Shown: positions 1 to 9,884 of the stretch, one piece after another
Numbering within the stretch: the first letter of the stretch is position 1
Layout of the letters: each line of letters opens with the position of its first letter
Source: Salvia splendens
Taxonomy: Eukaryota > Streptophyta > Magnoliopsida > Lamiales > Lamiaceae
DNA length: 64,000 bases
Assembly: GCF_004379255.2 (NCBI RefSeq)
Contig: NC_056039.1
Span: 29,525,883-29,589,882 of the forward strand
Direction: 5' to 3'
The notes under the pieces: model-generated
The model's input: only the letters and a program-made list of their open reading frames with translations
Database searches by the model: none
Told to the model about the DNA's origin: nothing
Translations under genes and position numbers: made by a program

Positions 1-302
1 TAAGCAGTGATTGGTATATGACATAATTAATCAACCCCACCAAATAAAATAAGAGCACTGATGACGCCTTTCAAGATGAATTAAAAAAACAATTCATTAT
101 TGATAGTCGGAAATTTTCAAAACAAAAACTGAATAAATATTGACTAATTCTCTATCTGCAGAAATAAAAAGCATGGTCTTATCATCCCACCTGAGTCTTA
201 TTCATATTCAAGTAATATAAGTTATGAAAATAATTATTAATAGCATATTATATGCGTCACTAGTTGTTGTCGTCTACTTTTCAACTTGAATATATTATAA
301 TT
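1..302. other. AT-rich spacer
   Basis: No open frame with plant coding character, RNA gene or inverted-repeat element could be supported here. Confidence 0.6.
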
Positions 303-595
303 TGTTAGTATGGGTTGAATCTATATAAATTATGTTTTTTAATTAGGATAGGATTATGTTTTCGAATTAGGCTAGGATATCATATGTTCCTATTTATATG
401 GGAGTAGGACATATAATTTTATGATCTGAGATCCAATCTGAAATCTGTAGCCACAATCTGAATAAAATCTGTTCTCTGTTCCTACCCGTGGATGTAGTCA
501 ATTGGCGAACCACATAAATTCTGTATCTCTTGACGTTTCTGTTTGTCTTGATTACACAATTGTTCTATTCTGTCACAAAATACCTAAATCCAGTA
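303..595 (+). repeat. degraded LTR fragment (probable)
   Basis: The stretch begins TGTTAGTATGGG, holds a TATA-like tract (cctatttatatggg, about 388-401), and then has CCCGTGGATGTAG followed by GCGAACCACATAAATT near 485-521. That last pair is the U5 signature also seen in the intact gypsy and copia LTRs of this window (CCGTGGACGTAG ... GAACCACGT). No internal retroelement sequence follows and no TSD was found, so it is called an old solo or truncated LTR. Both borders are approximate. Confidence 0.45.
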
Positions 596-1531
596 TACAA
601 CTCATACATGCCAAAATGTTGCATCAGTAACTGTTGTTACCAACGTGTATCAGTTTTCAAACCTGAAGGCAACACTAAACAAGATTTCAGCTGCCGAAAA
701 TTGAAATAAATAGGAGTACTATTTACGTTTACATTGTCTTTTCTTTCATATTTGTAGAATTAGTATTACCTCCCGTGCTATGCACGACTTATAAGATTTT
801 CAAATAATGAAGATAGATTTTAAAATGAGTGGATTAAAATAAAATAAAAACAGAGAACAAAGAGTATAATAATGTTTATAGTTAAGAATATGTAAACAAT
901 TCAAAACATTACAAATAATAACAAAAAATTGAAATATACTTCTCTCATCCCACTTTTAATAAAGTATTTCATATTCAGCAAACAATTTTATACAATTTTA
1001 ATTTCTTATGAGTAGAATAAACTAAAATAAAATAAAATAAAGAAAAAAGAGGAGATAATGATGCATATAATTAAAATACTCCGTGTTAATTAGAATAAGA
1101 TATACAAATAGTCAAGTATATTTCAACTGAAATCAGTTGAGATATACGATCATACAAAATAGTCAAATATATTTTAAAAAGATATCAATTACAAAACCTA
1201 GACTATTATTGAAAATCTAAATTACACCATAAAATCCAAACTAAATACCCAAACTAAATTCCAAATAATATACCCAAACTAAATCCTAAATAGTACTACA
1301 TAAATTAATATTCTTTAAAGTCATCTCCAACCATTTATACCAAATTCAAACTTATTTTTTTCAAATCAAACAGAAATTCTACTCCAACCATTTACACCAA
1401 ACTCAAACTCAAAAGAATATTTCAATCTTAACTACATATTTATTTAAATTACACATAAACCCCACAATATTTTTATCAATAATTTTCCAAACATAATTTA
1501 ATACAATTGTTCATATTGATATATTTATATA
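596..1531. other. AT-rich spacer with MITE-like debris
   Basis: No gene seen. Around 1321-1412 the phrase ctccaaccatttacaccaaa occurs twice in slightly different forms, resembling PIF-type MITE termini, but no opposite end could be paired. Confidence 0.5.
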
Positions 1532-1846
1532 GGTTTGTGTTAAAATGACAACATCTCTTAAAGTGACACTATAACACCCCGTATCCAGCAATATTATAAA
1601 CGCTACACAACAATAGTATAAACGCTAGACATCAATATTATAGATTGTTGTATAGCGTATTTGATATTGTTGGCCGAGAAAAATTGTTGTATAGTGTATT
1701 GGATATTGTCGGCCGAGAAAATTTACCCTTGAGCATTTTTTATGATTGTCACATGGCAGCTGATTATTCGTCCACGTGTACATATGATAGGCTAGGAATG
1801 AAGGTATGGTGTTACTTTAAGAGGTGTTGTCATTTTAACGCACCCC
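1532..1846. mobile_element. Mutator-like MITE with 10-bp TSD
   Basis: A 315-bp element with imperfect terminal inverted repeats of about 38 bp. The left end reads GGTTTGTGTTAAAATGACAA and the right end, reverse-complemented, GGGGTGCGTTAAAATGACAA. The 10-bp TSD tatttatata is exact at 1522-1531 and 1847-1856. TSDs of 9-11 bp are characteristic of the Mutator superfamily. The centre holds diverged inverted copies of a motif around acaacaatagtataaacgct and attgttgtatagcg, likely to fold. No coding capacity. The low-complexity TSD lowers certainty a little. Confidence 0.7.
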
Positions 1847-1856
1847 TATTTATATA

Positions 1857-2633
1857 TATTGAAATATTTACATTCAATAAAAAATATAATATCACAAATT
1901 ATACAAAATAATTAATTAATAATAATAATAATCTATTAAGATAAAATGAATCTTATATAAAATGTATTGTAAAATAATTAATAATAAATTATAAATAAAA
2001 ATTTATATGTCAAAATTGAAAATTTTAAAACATGTTCAATTTAAAGTAAAATATATCATGTGTGATCATTGAATAGATTATTCACTTCAAGATTTAACAA
2101 TTTTTTTGAGCAATTAAGATTTAGAAAAACCTTTAATTTAAAGTTAAATATGGCCATTTAAATTAAGATTTACTTTAAGATTAGTTCATCTTTAAAATTT
2201 AACTAAATATATTTAATTGGATAGCCCAAAAGCCCAACTTTTAAGTCCATTTAAAACCTAATGAAAAAATGAGCCGTCGTCTTCTCCATCTTATTCTTCT
2301 TTCCCATTTTTCTGTTTCAGCATATCTCTCATCTCTCTGTCTTCTTCGAACAATCTCGCCTATCAATCACCCTGCTTCGCTGCCCGGCTGCAAATGCCGC
2401 CGCTGGCCTCCGTGCCTCGTTGTGGTATGCGTCGTCCGCCGATCAACCGCAACTCCACCGCTCTGCCTCGCCAATTCCTCCGCCCTGCTTCGTCACCCGC
2501 AAGAACCTGGCCCGCCGGCTCACTCTAGTGTGCACCGACATTCTTAACCGACGGCACCGCCGGCGGTGGCATTTCTCTCCTTCTCATTCCTCTTCTTTTT
2601 TTGCTTCTAAACTTTCCCTCTCGTCTCTCATTA
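1857..2633. other. AT-rich spacer, then CT/GC-rich segment of unknown origin
   Basis: Bases 1857-2235 are AT-rich with no feature. From about 2265 to 2633 composition shifts sharply to CT- and GC-rich, like a 5' UTR or exon, and short open frames appear in two frames without a recognisable domain. The Harbinger element at 2634 begins exactly where this segment stops. It may be a truncated exon or leader; nothing more can be supported. Confidence 0.4.
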
Positions 2634-2874
2634 GAGCATCAGCAATGGCGCCCGTCCCTGCGGAATTCCGACCGGCGTGCCAGAATTCTGCGGCGGACGT
2701 CCGCCATTGTGCATGGTAGGAACGGATACGGAATTCCGCCGAGGACACCGCAGTTCCGCGGCGTTTATGCGGAATTCCGTCGCGACGCCGCGTGGACGTC
2801 CGCCATTGCGTTGACTCCCACGGACGTCTGCGCGGAATTCCCGTTTATTGCATAAAATGTTTTTTTTTTTAATT

Positions 2875-2884
2875 TCTATAAATA
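2875..2884 (+). promoter_or_regulatory. TATA box inside left inverted repeat
   Basis: TCTATAAATA lies at the inner edge of the left inverted repeat, about 85 bp before the ATG at 2968, so the transposon end appears to supply the promoter of the rightward gene. Confidence 0.5.
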
Positions 2885-2967
2885 TGTCTCGTTGAACTTC
2901 ATTTCATTCGCACCACTTGTATTAACGAGTATATCTCTCTCTAAAAATACCTTTCTTTCGAAGAATA

Positions 2968-3579
2968 ATGGAGCACCACGATAGCGATTCCCCCGCCACT
3001 AGCGAGTCACCGGCGCCTTATTTCCCCGTCGGTGGGAGTGCCGGAATGCCGGGGATGATGCCCCAATCTCAAATGCCATCGAGAATGATGCTCGGGTACT
3101 ACAACATGTACCTGCAGTGGTATGGGATGATGCCCCAGATGCCCAGGGCGAGTGTCGGAATGTCGGGGATGATGCCCGGAATGTCGGGAATGATGCCCGG
3201 AATGATGCCCCAAATGCCGGGGATGATGATGCCCGGGATGATGCAGGGATAGCATGTCGCTGCGGGAGGGAGTAGGTAGGGGGTCCTCCAATCGCCGGTG
3301 GACAACGTCTATGGGCCCTATATAGATTTACTGTCGACGGACAACCCGACGAGTTCTCCTCTCGAGACTCAGTTCACTGGCAATGACACGTTCTCGCTCG
3401 AGGAGTTGGGGCTTTCTCTGATCCGGGATTCTCCCACCGACGCACCACCGGCAACAGTGAGGAGGGGGAGGTATTTTTGGGAATTCCGCGGGGAATTCCG
3501 CGCCACTGTTGATGCTATTACTCATCAGGTTTGGTTAGATAGACAAACTCAATTAAGTGGACCATTTTTTTCCCAATAA
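2968..3579 (+). pseudogene. Harbinger accessory (Myb-like, ORF1) remnant
   Basis: One frame runs from ATG 2968 to the stop at 3577-3579 but is interrupted by TAG at 3250 and 3277. The first part is a Met/Gly/Pro-rich stretch built from repeated MPGMM units. After the stops the frame continues with sequence (VYGPYIDLLS, FSLEELGL) like the N-terminal regions of plant proteins usually labelled glutathione S-transferase T3-like, which are Harbinger ORF1 accessory proteins with a Myb/SANT fold. The Myb-like domain itself is missing, so this is a truncated, disabled copy. The family assignment rests on recall of similar proteins. Confidence 0.5.
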
Positions 3580-3717
3580 TTTATGCCCTTCAAATTAGTA
3601 CTAGTATAAATTTGTAAAAGAAATAAAGAAATTAATTATACAGTCAGCTCACTTTACCCTATAAAAAGGGTATTATAAAAAGGGTGTTATAGTATTTTCA
3701 ACTAATGTCCCTTTTTA

Positions 3718-3850
3718 TTAGAGCATTACTAGTGGTGCGGATGTCCCGGCGAACATCCCAAAAACACCTTCTGCCACGTCATACGGACATCTCATTGCGG
3801 ATGTCACGTCATACGGACATCCCACACACAGTGGCAGACATCCCCAAAGA
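3718..3850 (+). repeat. orphan Harbinger left terminus
   Basis: TTA followed by GAGCATTACTAGTGGTGCGG at 3721 looks like a second PIF/Harbinger end with its TSD, followed by subterminal repeats of acggacatcc / gcggatgtc (about 3738-3870). No matching right end was found before the outer element closes at 4485. Either a nested element lost its right end, or this is a recombinant of two families. Confidence 0.45.
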
Positions 3851-4003
3851 CATCCCGACGGACTTCCCACAATAAAAATTCACAAATTAAACAATTTACG
3901 GAATTAAAATTTCGACACAAATACGGGAAAAATGAAACCACTTTATTTTAAAAAAAAACATACTTAATTAAAAAAAATTACATTGTTAAAAAAAATCGCC
4001 TTC

Positions 4004-4208
4004 TCACTCATCGGATTCCCCGCCGCCAGTCCCCTCGTCGTTCCCGCCGCCGCCACCCCCCTCGTCGTCACTCTCCGACGTGTTTCCGAATCCCAAATCG
4101 CGCCGCATACTGTTGATCCTTAAGCGACCGCTTGTAACGGCGGTCGGTCGATTGACGCCATTCAACCATTGCACGTAACAAGGTTTCATGTGCCGCGATG
4201 CGGGCGAA
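4004..4208 (-). pseudogene. C-terminal fragment of a transposon gene, frameshifted
   Basis: On the minus strand the stretch just inside the right inverted repeat is open without an initiating Met and encodes residues such as LLRAMVEWRQSTDRRYKRSL. A shift near 4090 leads into an acidic, Gly-rich tail that ends at the stop at 4004-4006. I do not recognise the protein with certainty. Its place (leftward from the right-end TATA box, converging on the ORF1 remnant) suggests the second gene of the element. No DDE motif is present. Confidence 0.35.
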
Positions 4209-4245
4209 TGAGGGGTTCTCGGGATCGGGACGTCCGCACGGACGT

Positions 4246-4255
4246 ATTTATAGAA
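4246..4255 (-). promoter_or_regulatory. TATA box inside right inverted repeat
   Basis: On the minus strand the motif reads TTCTATAAATA, the mirror of the one in the left arm, and would drive the leftward gene remnant at 4004-4208. Confidence 0.45.
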
Positions 4256-4532
4256 TTATTAAAAAAAAGAAATTAATGCAATAATCGGGACGTCCGCGCG
4301 GACGTCTGTGGGAGTCAACGCAATGGCGGACGTCCGCACGGACGTCGCGACGGATATCCGCGGAACTCCAGTGTCCGCAGTGGATGTCCGTATCCGTGCC
4401 TCCCTTGCACAATGGCGGACGTCCCGCGTGGACTTCCGGCACGCCGGTCGGAATTCCGCCGGGACGGGCGTCATTGCTAATGCTCTTAGTATAGATAATT
4501 AAATACACAATTTAAGAATGTCGAAATAAATA

Positions 4533-4711
4533 CTCCCTCCGTCCCGGACTACTTGCACTTATTTCTTTTCTGGGCGTCCCAAGTTATTTGCACTCTTTCC
4601 ATTTTTAGTAAAAATTATCACCTACAGTCGCAATTGTTGACTTTGCTATACACTCATTCCTTATTCTCCGTGCCGAAAAGGAAATGTGCGAGTAGTCCGG
4701 GACGGAGGGAG
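4533..4711. mobile_element. Stowaway MITE (Tc1/mariner)
   Basis: A 179-bp element with inverted ends CTCCCTCCGTCCCGGACTAC and its complement, flanked by the dinucleotide TA (4531-4532, 4712-4713). Non-coding; it would depend on a mariner-type transposase supplied elsewhere. Confidence 0.85.
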
Positions 4712-4985
4712 TACTACTTATCAATAATTATCATATTTTCATGAATATATGTGGACTCATATTGGCGGACACACAAGGGCCATGGAGGGCCTCATTCGTA
4801 ATTTATCTATATACTCTCCATTATTATCCAATAATTGTCCATTTTGATTTCGTACGAGTTTTAAAAAATATAAAGGAAATTGGGTTAAAAAGGTTAGTAA
4901 AATATGTGTCTCACTTTTATATATTAGTTTTACGGTATAATGTGAGTAAAATGAGTTAGTAGAATGTGATGTCTACTACTTACTA

Positions 4986-5236
4986 CTCCCTCCGTTCTAT
5001 AGTAATGGAGGCGTTTCTTTTCGGCAATGCAATTAAGAAAATTGTGTTAGGTGAGTTAAGTAAGGGAGAATTAAGTGAAAAATGAAAAAGGTAGAGAGAT
5101 GAATAGAGAATAAAATAAGAGAGGGTAAAGTAGGTGTGGAGAAATGTGTTGACTTTTACTAAAAATGGAAATGACTTTATTACTATGGAACGTACCAACG
5201 TGACAAAATAACTCTATTACTATAGAACAGATGGAG
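4986..5236. mobile_element. Stowaway MITE, right end degraded
   Basis: The left end CTCCCTCCGTTCTATAGTAA follows a TA at 4984-4985. The right side has the inverted partner ttactatagaacagatggag ending about 5236. The last bases and the flanking TA are mutated. Non-coding. Confidence 0.7.
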
Positions 5237-5958
5237 CACCATTTATAGTGTAAAGTGAAAGTGGACAATTAAGACGAAATGATTTCCTTGTTGAAATTCA
5301 TGGATGGAGGATCGGAACAAAATGAAAGCACCAAATTGATAGGATATCATTCCTAACGAGAGGTGATCGGCAGTGCAAGGGCTCGGTGATCAAAGGACTC
5401 TCCGTCGTGGAAATTCTCTCGTCGAGCAGAACGATGGTTTAGGATTGGCAAACGGCAAATTGCGTGAAATAAAAAGAGCGTGAAAGCAAAATATGATATT
5501 TTATTTTTGATTAAAATGAAAGACTCCAACACTAAACAACCAAAGCTGCTAACTTTTAAATAATTGTCCAAAAAAATTGACCTTATCATCTTAATTTTAT
5601 CATCAAATAATTTGCTTTCTTCTATATAAAGCACATCTGTTTGTTCATACAATTTGATTATGTTATTTGAATTATTACATTACATGGGCGAAGTTAAGCA
5701 AAAAATGAACCCATATAGAGCGACAAAACTTAGATAAAACAAAGTAAATGAAGAACTGTATTGGATTATTACATGAGTGGGTCCCCAAATTTAAAATATA
5801 GCCAAATAAAAAAAAGGCCCACTAATTGCACTCGGCACTACATTATGCCCATTGATTTGTTTTATATTGCATTTATTTCTGACATCTTTTGCTCTCAAAT
5901 CATTGTCAGTTTTATTTTAATATAACAATCAACATGTTATGATCATACACCCAACATG
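5237..5958. other. AT-rich spacer
   Basis: A minus-strand open frame of 99 codons (5353-5652) crosses this stretch but has no domain, is hydrophobic and AT-driven, and is not called. No other feature seen. Confidence 0.5.
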
Positions 5959-6316
5959 TTAGGCCATCCACAACGCTGTCTCTATACCGTCTCTTAAACC
6001 GTCTCTTAACTACTATTTGAGCACTATTTGAGGGCCCCACTGTCCTTTTTTCCTCCATCTCTTAACTAAGAGACGGAGGCTGCAACGCTCCGTCTCTTAA
6101 CCGTCTCTATACCGTCTCTTAATTACTATTCATTCAATTTAATTTATAATTTTTTTTAAAACCCAATTCAATTTAAACAAACACACTTTATTAAAATTAA
6201 AACAAAAGTAAAAAACACACAAAATAAAAAAATACACAAAATAAAAAAAACACACAAAATAAAAAAACACACAAAATAAAAAAACACACAAAATAAAAAA
6301 AAATTAATCGGAAGGG

Positions 6317-7504
6317 CTAATCATCCTCCGGAGGCGGTCGAGGTTGAGGGGGAGTCGGAAGGCCAAGTTGTGCTGCCATATGCACAATTCCGTTCCACCA
6401 GGCCGCGTATTGGGAGTGCGAGAAGCGGGAAGTGTCCGCCATTGTGGCGGTCATGTACGCCACCATAAGTGTGTCCGAGCCTCCTCGCGAGCCCGATCCT
6501 GAGGCCGGCTGGCTTGATTCGCCTCGGCCCTTCCTTGCTCTAGCCGCTTTCGCCGCCTTCGTCCCTTGCGGCCGACGGCGCCTACTCGCTGATCCTCCTG
6601 CATCGCCGACCGTACCCGCAAACTCCTGGGATTCAGCATCATGTTGGCTGATGCCTTCAGCAGTGTCACCACCAGACGCACCAGCACTAGACGAGTATTG
6701 GCCACTCGCCGTATGCTTCGTGCGCTTCGAGTTTGAGCCCGAGCTGGAGCGGAAACCGCCGGCCCATCGTTCCTCGTCCTTGACGGCGCGCCAAACATCA
6801 ACAAATCTGAATTGATGTCCCTCGTCCTGGTAGTAGGCGCGCAAAGCGGACGTCAAAATGTCGGTGGCCGTGGCGCCGCTTTGGTAGCGCGCCTCTTCCG
6901 CCGAGTAGATGCCGCAGAATTTTTTGACCTGTCGGTCGACTCGGTCAAAGTGACAGCGGATCATTTTAACTGTGCGCTTGCGGGAGCGGTTCGGCTTTAT
7001 TTGGTGGTAGACCTCGACAACCTTTTCCCAGAAACACTTCCGGGTTTGTTGATTCCCGACGATGGGATCGTACGAGACCGTGATCCAGGCGTTGTACACC
7101 GCCATCGTTTCGAGGTTGTTGTACGGATGTCGGCCAAGATCCTCTTCCTCTTCCTCTTCTTCCTCCTCGTCTTCGCCCGTCTGGGGTTGTACACTGCCTC
7201 GGCCACCTCCACCGCCTCGCCCACCTCCACCGCCTCGGCCTACTCCCGGCGTGGGATCAACTGGAAAATCCTCCCGGATCTGGGATAATCCCTGCGAAAA
7301 CCGCGGGACGTTGGGACGAACATATGCATCAAGGTCAAAATTGGGTGGTTGGTACCCCCCCGGCGTCGCCGAACCCTGGGTCCCCGGCGTTGACGAACCT
7401 CCACCGCCCAATGTGTTGATCATGTTCTCCCAATCGCCGAATGAGTTGAGATCCCACCCGCCGGAGCCGGAGCCGCCATAGTTGCCCTCGCCGTCGCCGG
7501 ACAT
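6317..7504 (-). CDS. Harbinger ORF1: Myb/SANT-like accessory protein, intact
   Basis: Intact 395-residue frame from ATG 7504. Residues 1-110 are Gly/Ser/Pro-rich and start MSGDGEGN; 111-122 are an acidic run; about 133-245 form a Myb/trihelix-like region with conserved aromatics (AVYNAWITVSYDP, FWEKVVEVYHQIKP, FRFVDVWRAVKDEERW); the C-terminal third is Ser/Gly/Lys-rich. This is the plant family commonly misnamed glutathione S-transferase T3-like. In the PIF/Harbinger superfamily such ORF1 proteins bind transposon ends and bring the separate transposase into the nucleus. The same protein is encoded, in broken form, by the elements at 8134 and 12432. The promoter is shared with the transposase gene at 23253. 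Start chosen because all copies share the MSGDG beginning just behind the common promoter. Confidence 0.8.
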   Translation of the reverse strand: MSGDGEGNYGGSGSGGWDLNSFGDWENMINTLGGGGSSTPGTQGSATPGGYQPPNFDLDAYVRPNVPRFSQGLSQIREDFPVDPTPGVGRGGGGGRGGGGGRGSVQPQTGEDEEEEEEEEEDLGRHPYNNLETMAVYNAWITVSYDPIVGNQQTRKCFWEKVVEVYHQIKPNRSRKRTVKMIRCHFDRVDRQVKKFCGIYSAEEARYQSGATATDILTSALRAYYQDEGHQFRFVDVWRAVKDEERWAGGFRSSSGSNSKRTKHTASGQYSSSAGASGGDTAEGISQHDAESQEFAGTVGDAGGSASRRRRPQGTKAAKAARARKGRGESSQPASGSGSRGGSDTLMVAYMTATMADTSRFSHSQYAAWWNGIVHMAAQLGLPTPPQPRPPPEDD

Positions 7505-7606
7505 CTTGAGTTGGGTTATGAAAATTTCAGCGAAAATTTGAGAGAAAATTTAGATGATATGAAGAATAGATGTGTAGTTGTGTGTAAATGAGGATGGGTT
7601 TAGGAG

Positions 7607-7615
7607 TATTTATAG
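7607..7615 (-). promoter_or_regulatory. TATA box and leader of ORF1, shared by the family
   Basis: On the minus strand ACTCTATAAATA lies about 105 bp upstream of ATG 7504, followed by a leader containing the complement of gaatagatgtgtagttgtgt. The same TATA and leader motif precede the genes at 9604, 13961 and, on the transposase element, 24509. Confidence 0.55.
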
Positions 7616-7751
7616 AGTAAAAAATTTAATAAAAAACAAAAAAAATATAAAAAAAAAAACAAAAAACGGTAATAATACCGTTACAATTTTTTTTTTTTAT
7701 TTAAATTCGAATTTTTTTTAAAAAAAAATATTTATTGCGTCAGCACGTGAC

Positions 7752-7783
7752 GACGCCCACTCGCGGGCCGGCGAGTGGGCGTC
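7752..7783. repeat. GC-rich subterminal hairpin
   Basis: A perfect 13-bp stem, GACGCCCACTCGC paired with GCGAGTGGGCGTC, around a 6-base loop GGGCCG. The same hairpin is at 9853-9884 and 24741-24772, and a decayed form at about 14208. It is a candidate binding site for ORF1 protein or transposase. Confidence 0.75.
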
Positions 7784-7956
7784 ACGCACGACGCCGGGCT
7801 GCGCCACGTCGCCGAGGCGCGTGGCGAGCCAGCTCGTCTCCTGGCTCGGCGAGTCGAGTCGCGCGACGAGACGCGCGACGAGACGGGACGAGATGGAGGC
7901 TGCAACGCGTCTCGCCGGGGTCTCGTCTCGCTGAGACGAGACGCGAGACGCCGGCG

Positions 7957-8112
7957 AGAATAAACTAAAATGGCACTTTTACTATCATATCATCTATCGC
8001 ATATTCATATTACTATTACTATTACTATGATGGAAATAAACTAAAATGGCACTTTTCTTGCAAGAGAATTTCTCATAAATAACTTTTCTTGCAAGAGAAT
8101 TTCTCATAAATA
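7957..8112 (+). repeat. short direct duplications
   Basis: AATAAACTAAAATGGCACTTTT appears in close copies at about 7960 and 8034. A 31-bp unit beginning acttttcttgcaagagaatt is tandemly repeated exactly at 8051-8081 and 8082-8112. The first copy lies where the right end of the Harbinger element is missing, so the duplications may record repair after excision or deletion. Confidence 0.65.
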
Positions 8113-8467
8113 TTTATATATGTATCATACTTAGAGCATCCACTACGTTGTTCCTCCACCGTTCTTTAAACTACTATTTACGGGTCCCACTGTACTTTTT
8201 AACTCCATTCTTTAACTAAGGAACGGAACATGCAACACTCCGTTCCTTATCCGTTTCTTAACCGTTCATTAAATTACTATTCATTCAATTTCATTTTTTA
8301 TTTTTATTTCCAACCCAATTCAATTAAAACAAACACACTTCATTAAAAAACACACAACATAAAAAAATTACAACTTAAAATTCTAAAAAATAAAAAATAC
8401 ACAATTAAAATCCTAAAAAATTAAACGTTGCATAATTTAAAATACAAATTTAAAGAAAATAAAAAAA

Positions 8468-9604
8468 CTACTCCGCCGGCGAATCATCCCCCGAAGGCGG
8501 TCGAGGTGGAGGGGGAGTCGGAACGCCAAGTTGTGCTGCCATATGCACAATTCTGTTCCACCGGCCCGCGTATTGGGAGGGCGAGAAGCGGGAAGTGTCC
8601 GCCATTGTGGCAGTCATGTACACCACCATAAGGGTGTTCGAGCCTCCCCCGAGCCCGCCTGGCTTGATTCGCCTCGGCCATTCCTCACTCTAGCCGCCTT
8701 TGCCGCCTTCGTCCCTTGCGGCCGACGGCGCGTACGGCTGGATCCCCCGTCATCGCTGGCCGTACCCGCAAACTCCTGCGGTGCACCCTCTTGTCCGCCG
8801 CTGCCCTCACCGGTGTCACCAGACGAGTATTGGCCACTCGTCGTGTGCTTCGTGCACTTCGAGGTTGAGCCCGAGCTGGAGCGGACACCGCCGACCCACC
8901 GTTCCTCGTCCTTGACAGCCTACCAAACATCAACAAATCTGAATTGTTTGCCGGTGTCCTGGTTATAGACGAGCAAAGCCGCCCTCAGAATGTCGGCTCC
9001 CGAAGCTCTGCTTTGGTAGTGCGCCGCTTCGGTCGAGTAGATGCCGCAGAATTTTTTGACCTGTTTGTCGACTCGGCCAAAGTGAGAGCGGAGCATTGTA
9101 TATGTGCGCTTCCGGGAGCCTTTCGGTTTAATCTGGTGGTAGATCTCGGTGACCTTTTCCCAGAAGCGCTTGTGGGCTTGTTGATTCCCGACGATGGGAT
9201 CGTACGAGACGGTGATCCAGGCGTTGTACACCGCCATCGTTTCGTTGTTGCTGTACGGATGTCGGCCTAGATCCTCCTCTTCTTCCTCCTCCTCCTCCTC
9301 CTCCTCGCCCACCTCCGACTCCGCCCTGGAGCTTCCACCGCCTCGGCCTCCTCCCCCTCCTCCTCCTCGCCCGCCTCGGCCTCTTCCCAGAGTGGGTTCA
9401 ACGGGGAAATCCTCCCGAATCTGGGAAATACCGCAGGGCGGAGGGTCGAGCGTATGCATCCACGTCGAAAGTGGGTGGTTGGTACCCACCCGACGTCGAC
9501 GAACCGGAACCACCAAGTGTGTTGTACATGGTATCCCAATCGGTAAACGTGTTGAGATCCCACCTGCCGGAGCCGCCACCGCCGGAGTTGCAATCGCCGG
9601 ACAT
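8468..9604 (-). pseudogene. Harbinger ORF1 (Myb-like), disabled
   Basis: Starts like the intact copy (MSGDCNSGGGG from ATG 9604) but shifts frame near 9430, giving an open piece 8920-9579 that contains the acidic run and Myb-like region (AVYNAWITVSYDP, FWEKVTEIYHQIKP, FRFVDVW). It then meets a TAG at about 8918-8920 where the intact copy has an Arg codon after FVDVW. Downstream, homologous sequence continues across at least one further shift to a stop at 8468-8470 preceded by PPSGDDSPAE. At least one frameshift and one nonsense change make it non-functional. Confidence 0.75.
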
Positions 9605-9702
9605 TTTTTGATGAGATGTTAGATGAAAATTGGAGAGGAAATGAAGTTAATTTTAGGAAGAATAGATGTGTAGTTGTGTGTGAGATGAGGATGGATTAAG
9701 AG

Positions 9703-9710
9703 TATTTATA
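9703..9710 (-). promoter_or_regulatory. TATA box of ORF1 pseudogene
   Basis: CTCTATAAATA on the minus strand, about 100 bp upstream of 9604 and followed by the family leader motif; homologous to 7607-7615 and 24605-24612. Confidence 0.5.
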
Positions 9711-9852
9711 GAGTAAAAAAATAAAAAAAAATAAAAAAGAAAAAGAAAAAGAAAAAACGGATATAAAACGGTAATATTACCATTTACACATTTTTGTTTT
9801 TTTTTATAAATTTGAATTTTTTTTAAAAAAGATTTATTGCGTCATAAATGAC

Positions 9853-9884
9853 GACGCCCACTCGCGGGCCGGCGAGTGGGCGTC
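9853..9884. repeat. GC-rich subterminal hairpin
   Basis: Identical 13-bp stem and GGGCCG loop to 7752-7783, at the same distance class from the right end. Confidence 0.75.

Larger units (their letters stand above)
2634..4485. mobile_element. PIF/Harbinger element with long inverted ends
   Basis: A 1852-bp element flanked by the 3-bp TSD TTA (2631-2633 and 4486-4488), as expected for PIF/Harbinger. Left terminus GAGCATCAGCAATGGCGCCC; right terminus reverse-complemented GAGCATTAGCAATGACGCCC. Similarity between the ends continues inward for about 235 bp (to about 2885 on the left and 4243 on the right), and each arm ends in a TATA-like TTCTATAAATA facing inward. Inside are remnants of one gene on each strand (2968-3579 + and 4004-4208 -), the convergent layout of a two-gene Harbinger element. 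Both genes are broken, so this copy is non-autonomous. A separate Harbinger left terminus lies inside at 3721. Confidence 0.8.
5962..7960 (-). mobile_element. Harbinger element carrying only the Myb-like gene (copy 1)
   Basis: The left end GGCCATCCACAACGCTGTCT follows TTA (5959-5961). The first ~230 bp match the left end of the transposase-bearing element at 22953 almost base for base, apart from a 14-bp duplication and a few substitutions. The right part (from about 7735) matches that element's right subterminal region, including the 32-bp hairpin at 7752-7783, but the last ~15 bp with the terminal inverted repeat are missing, so the right border is approximate. The only gene is an intact Myb-like ORF1 on the minus strand. 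No transposase sequence lies between the ends. Losing the right terminus should immobilise this copy, though the gene can still be expressed. Confidence 0.8.

Noticed and set aside
2968..3252. Met/Gly/Pro-repeat ORF as a free-standing secreted or structural protein
   Set aside because: It lies inside the Harbinger element behind its end promoter, and the same frame continues after stops into ORF1-like sequence.
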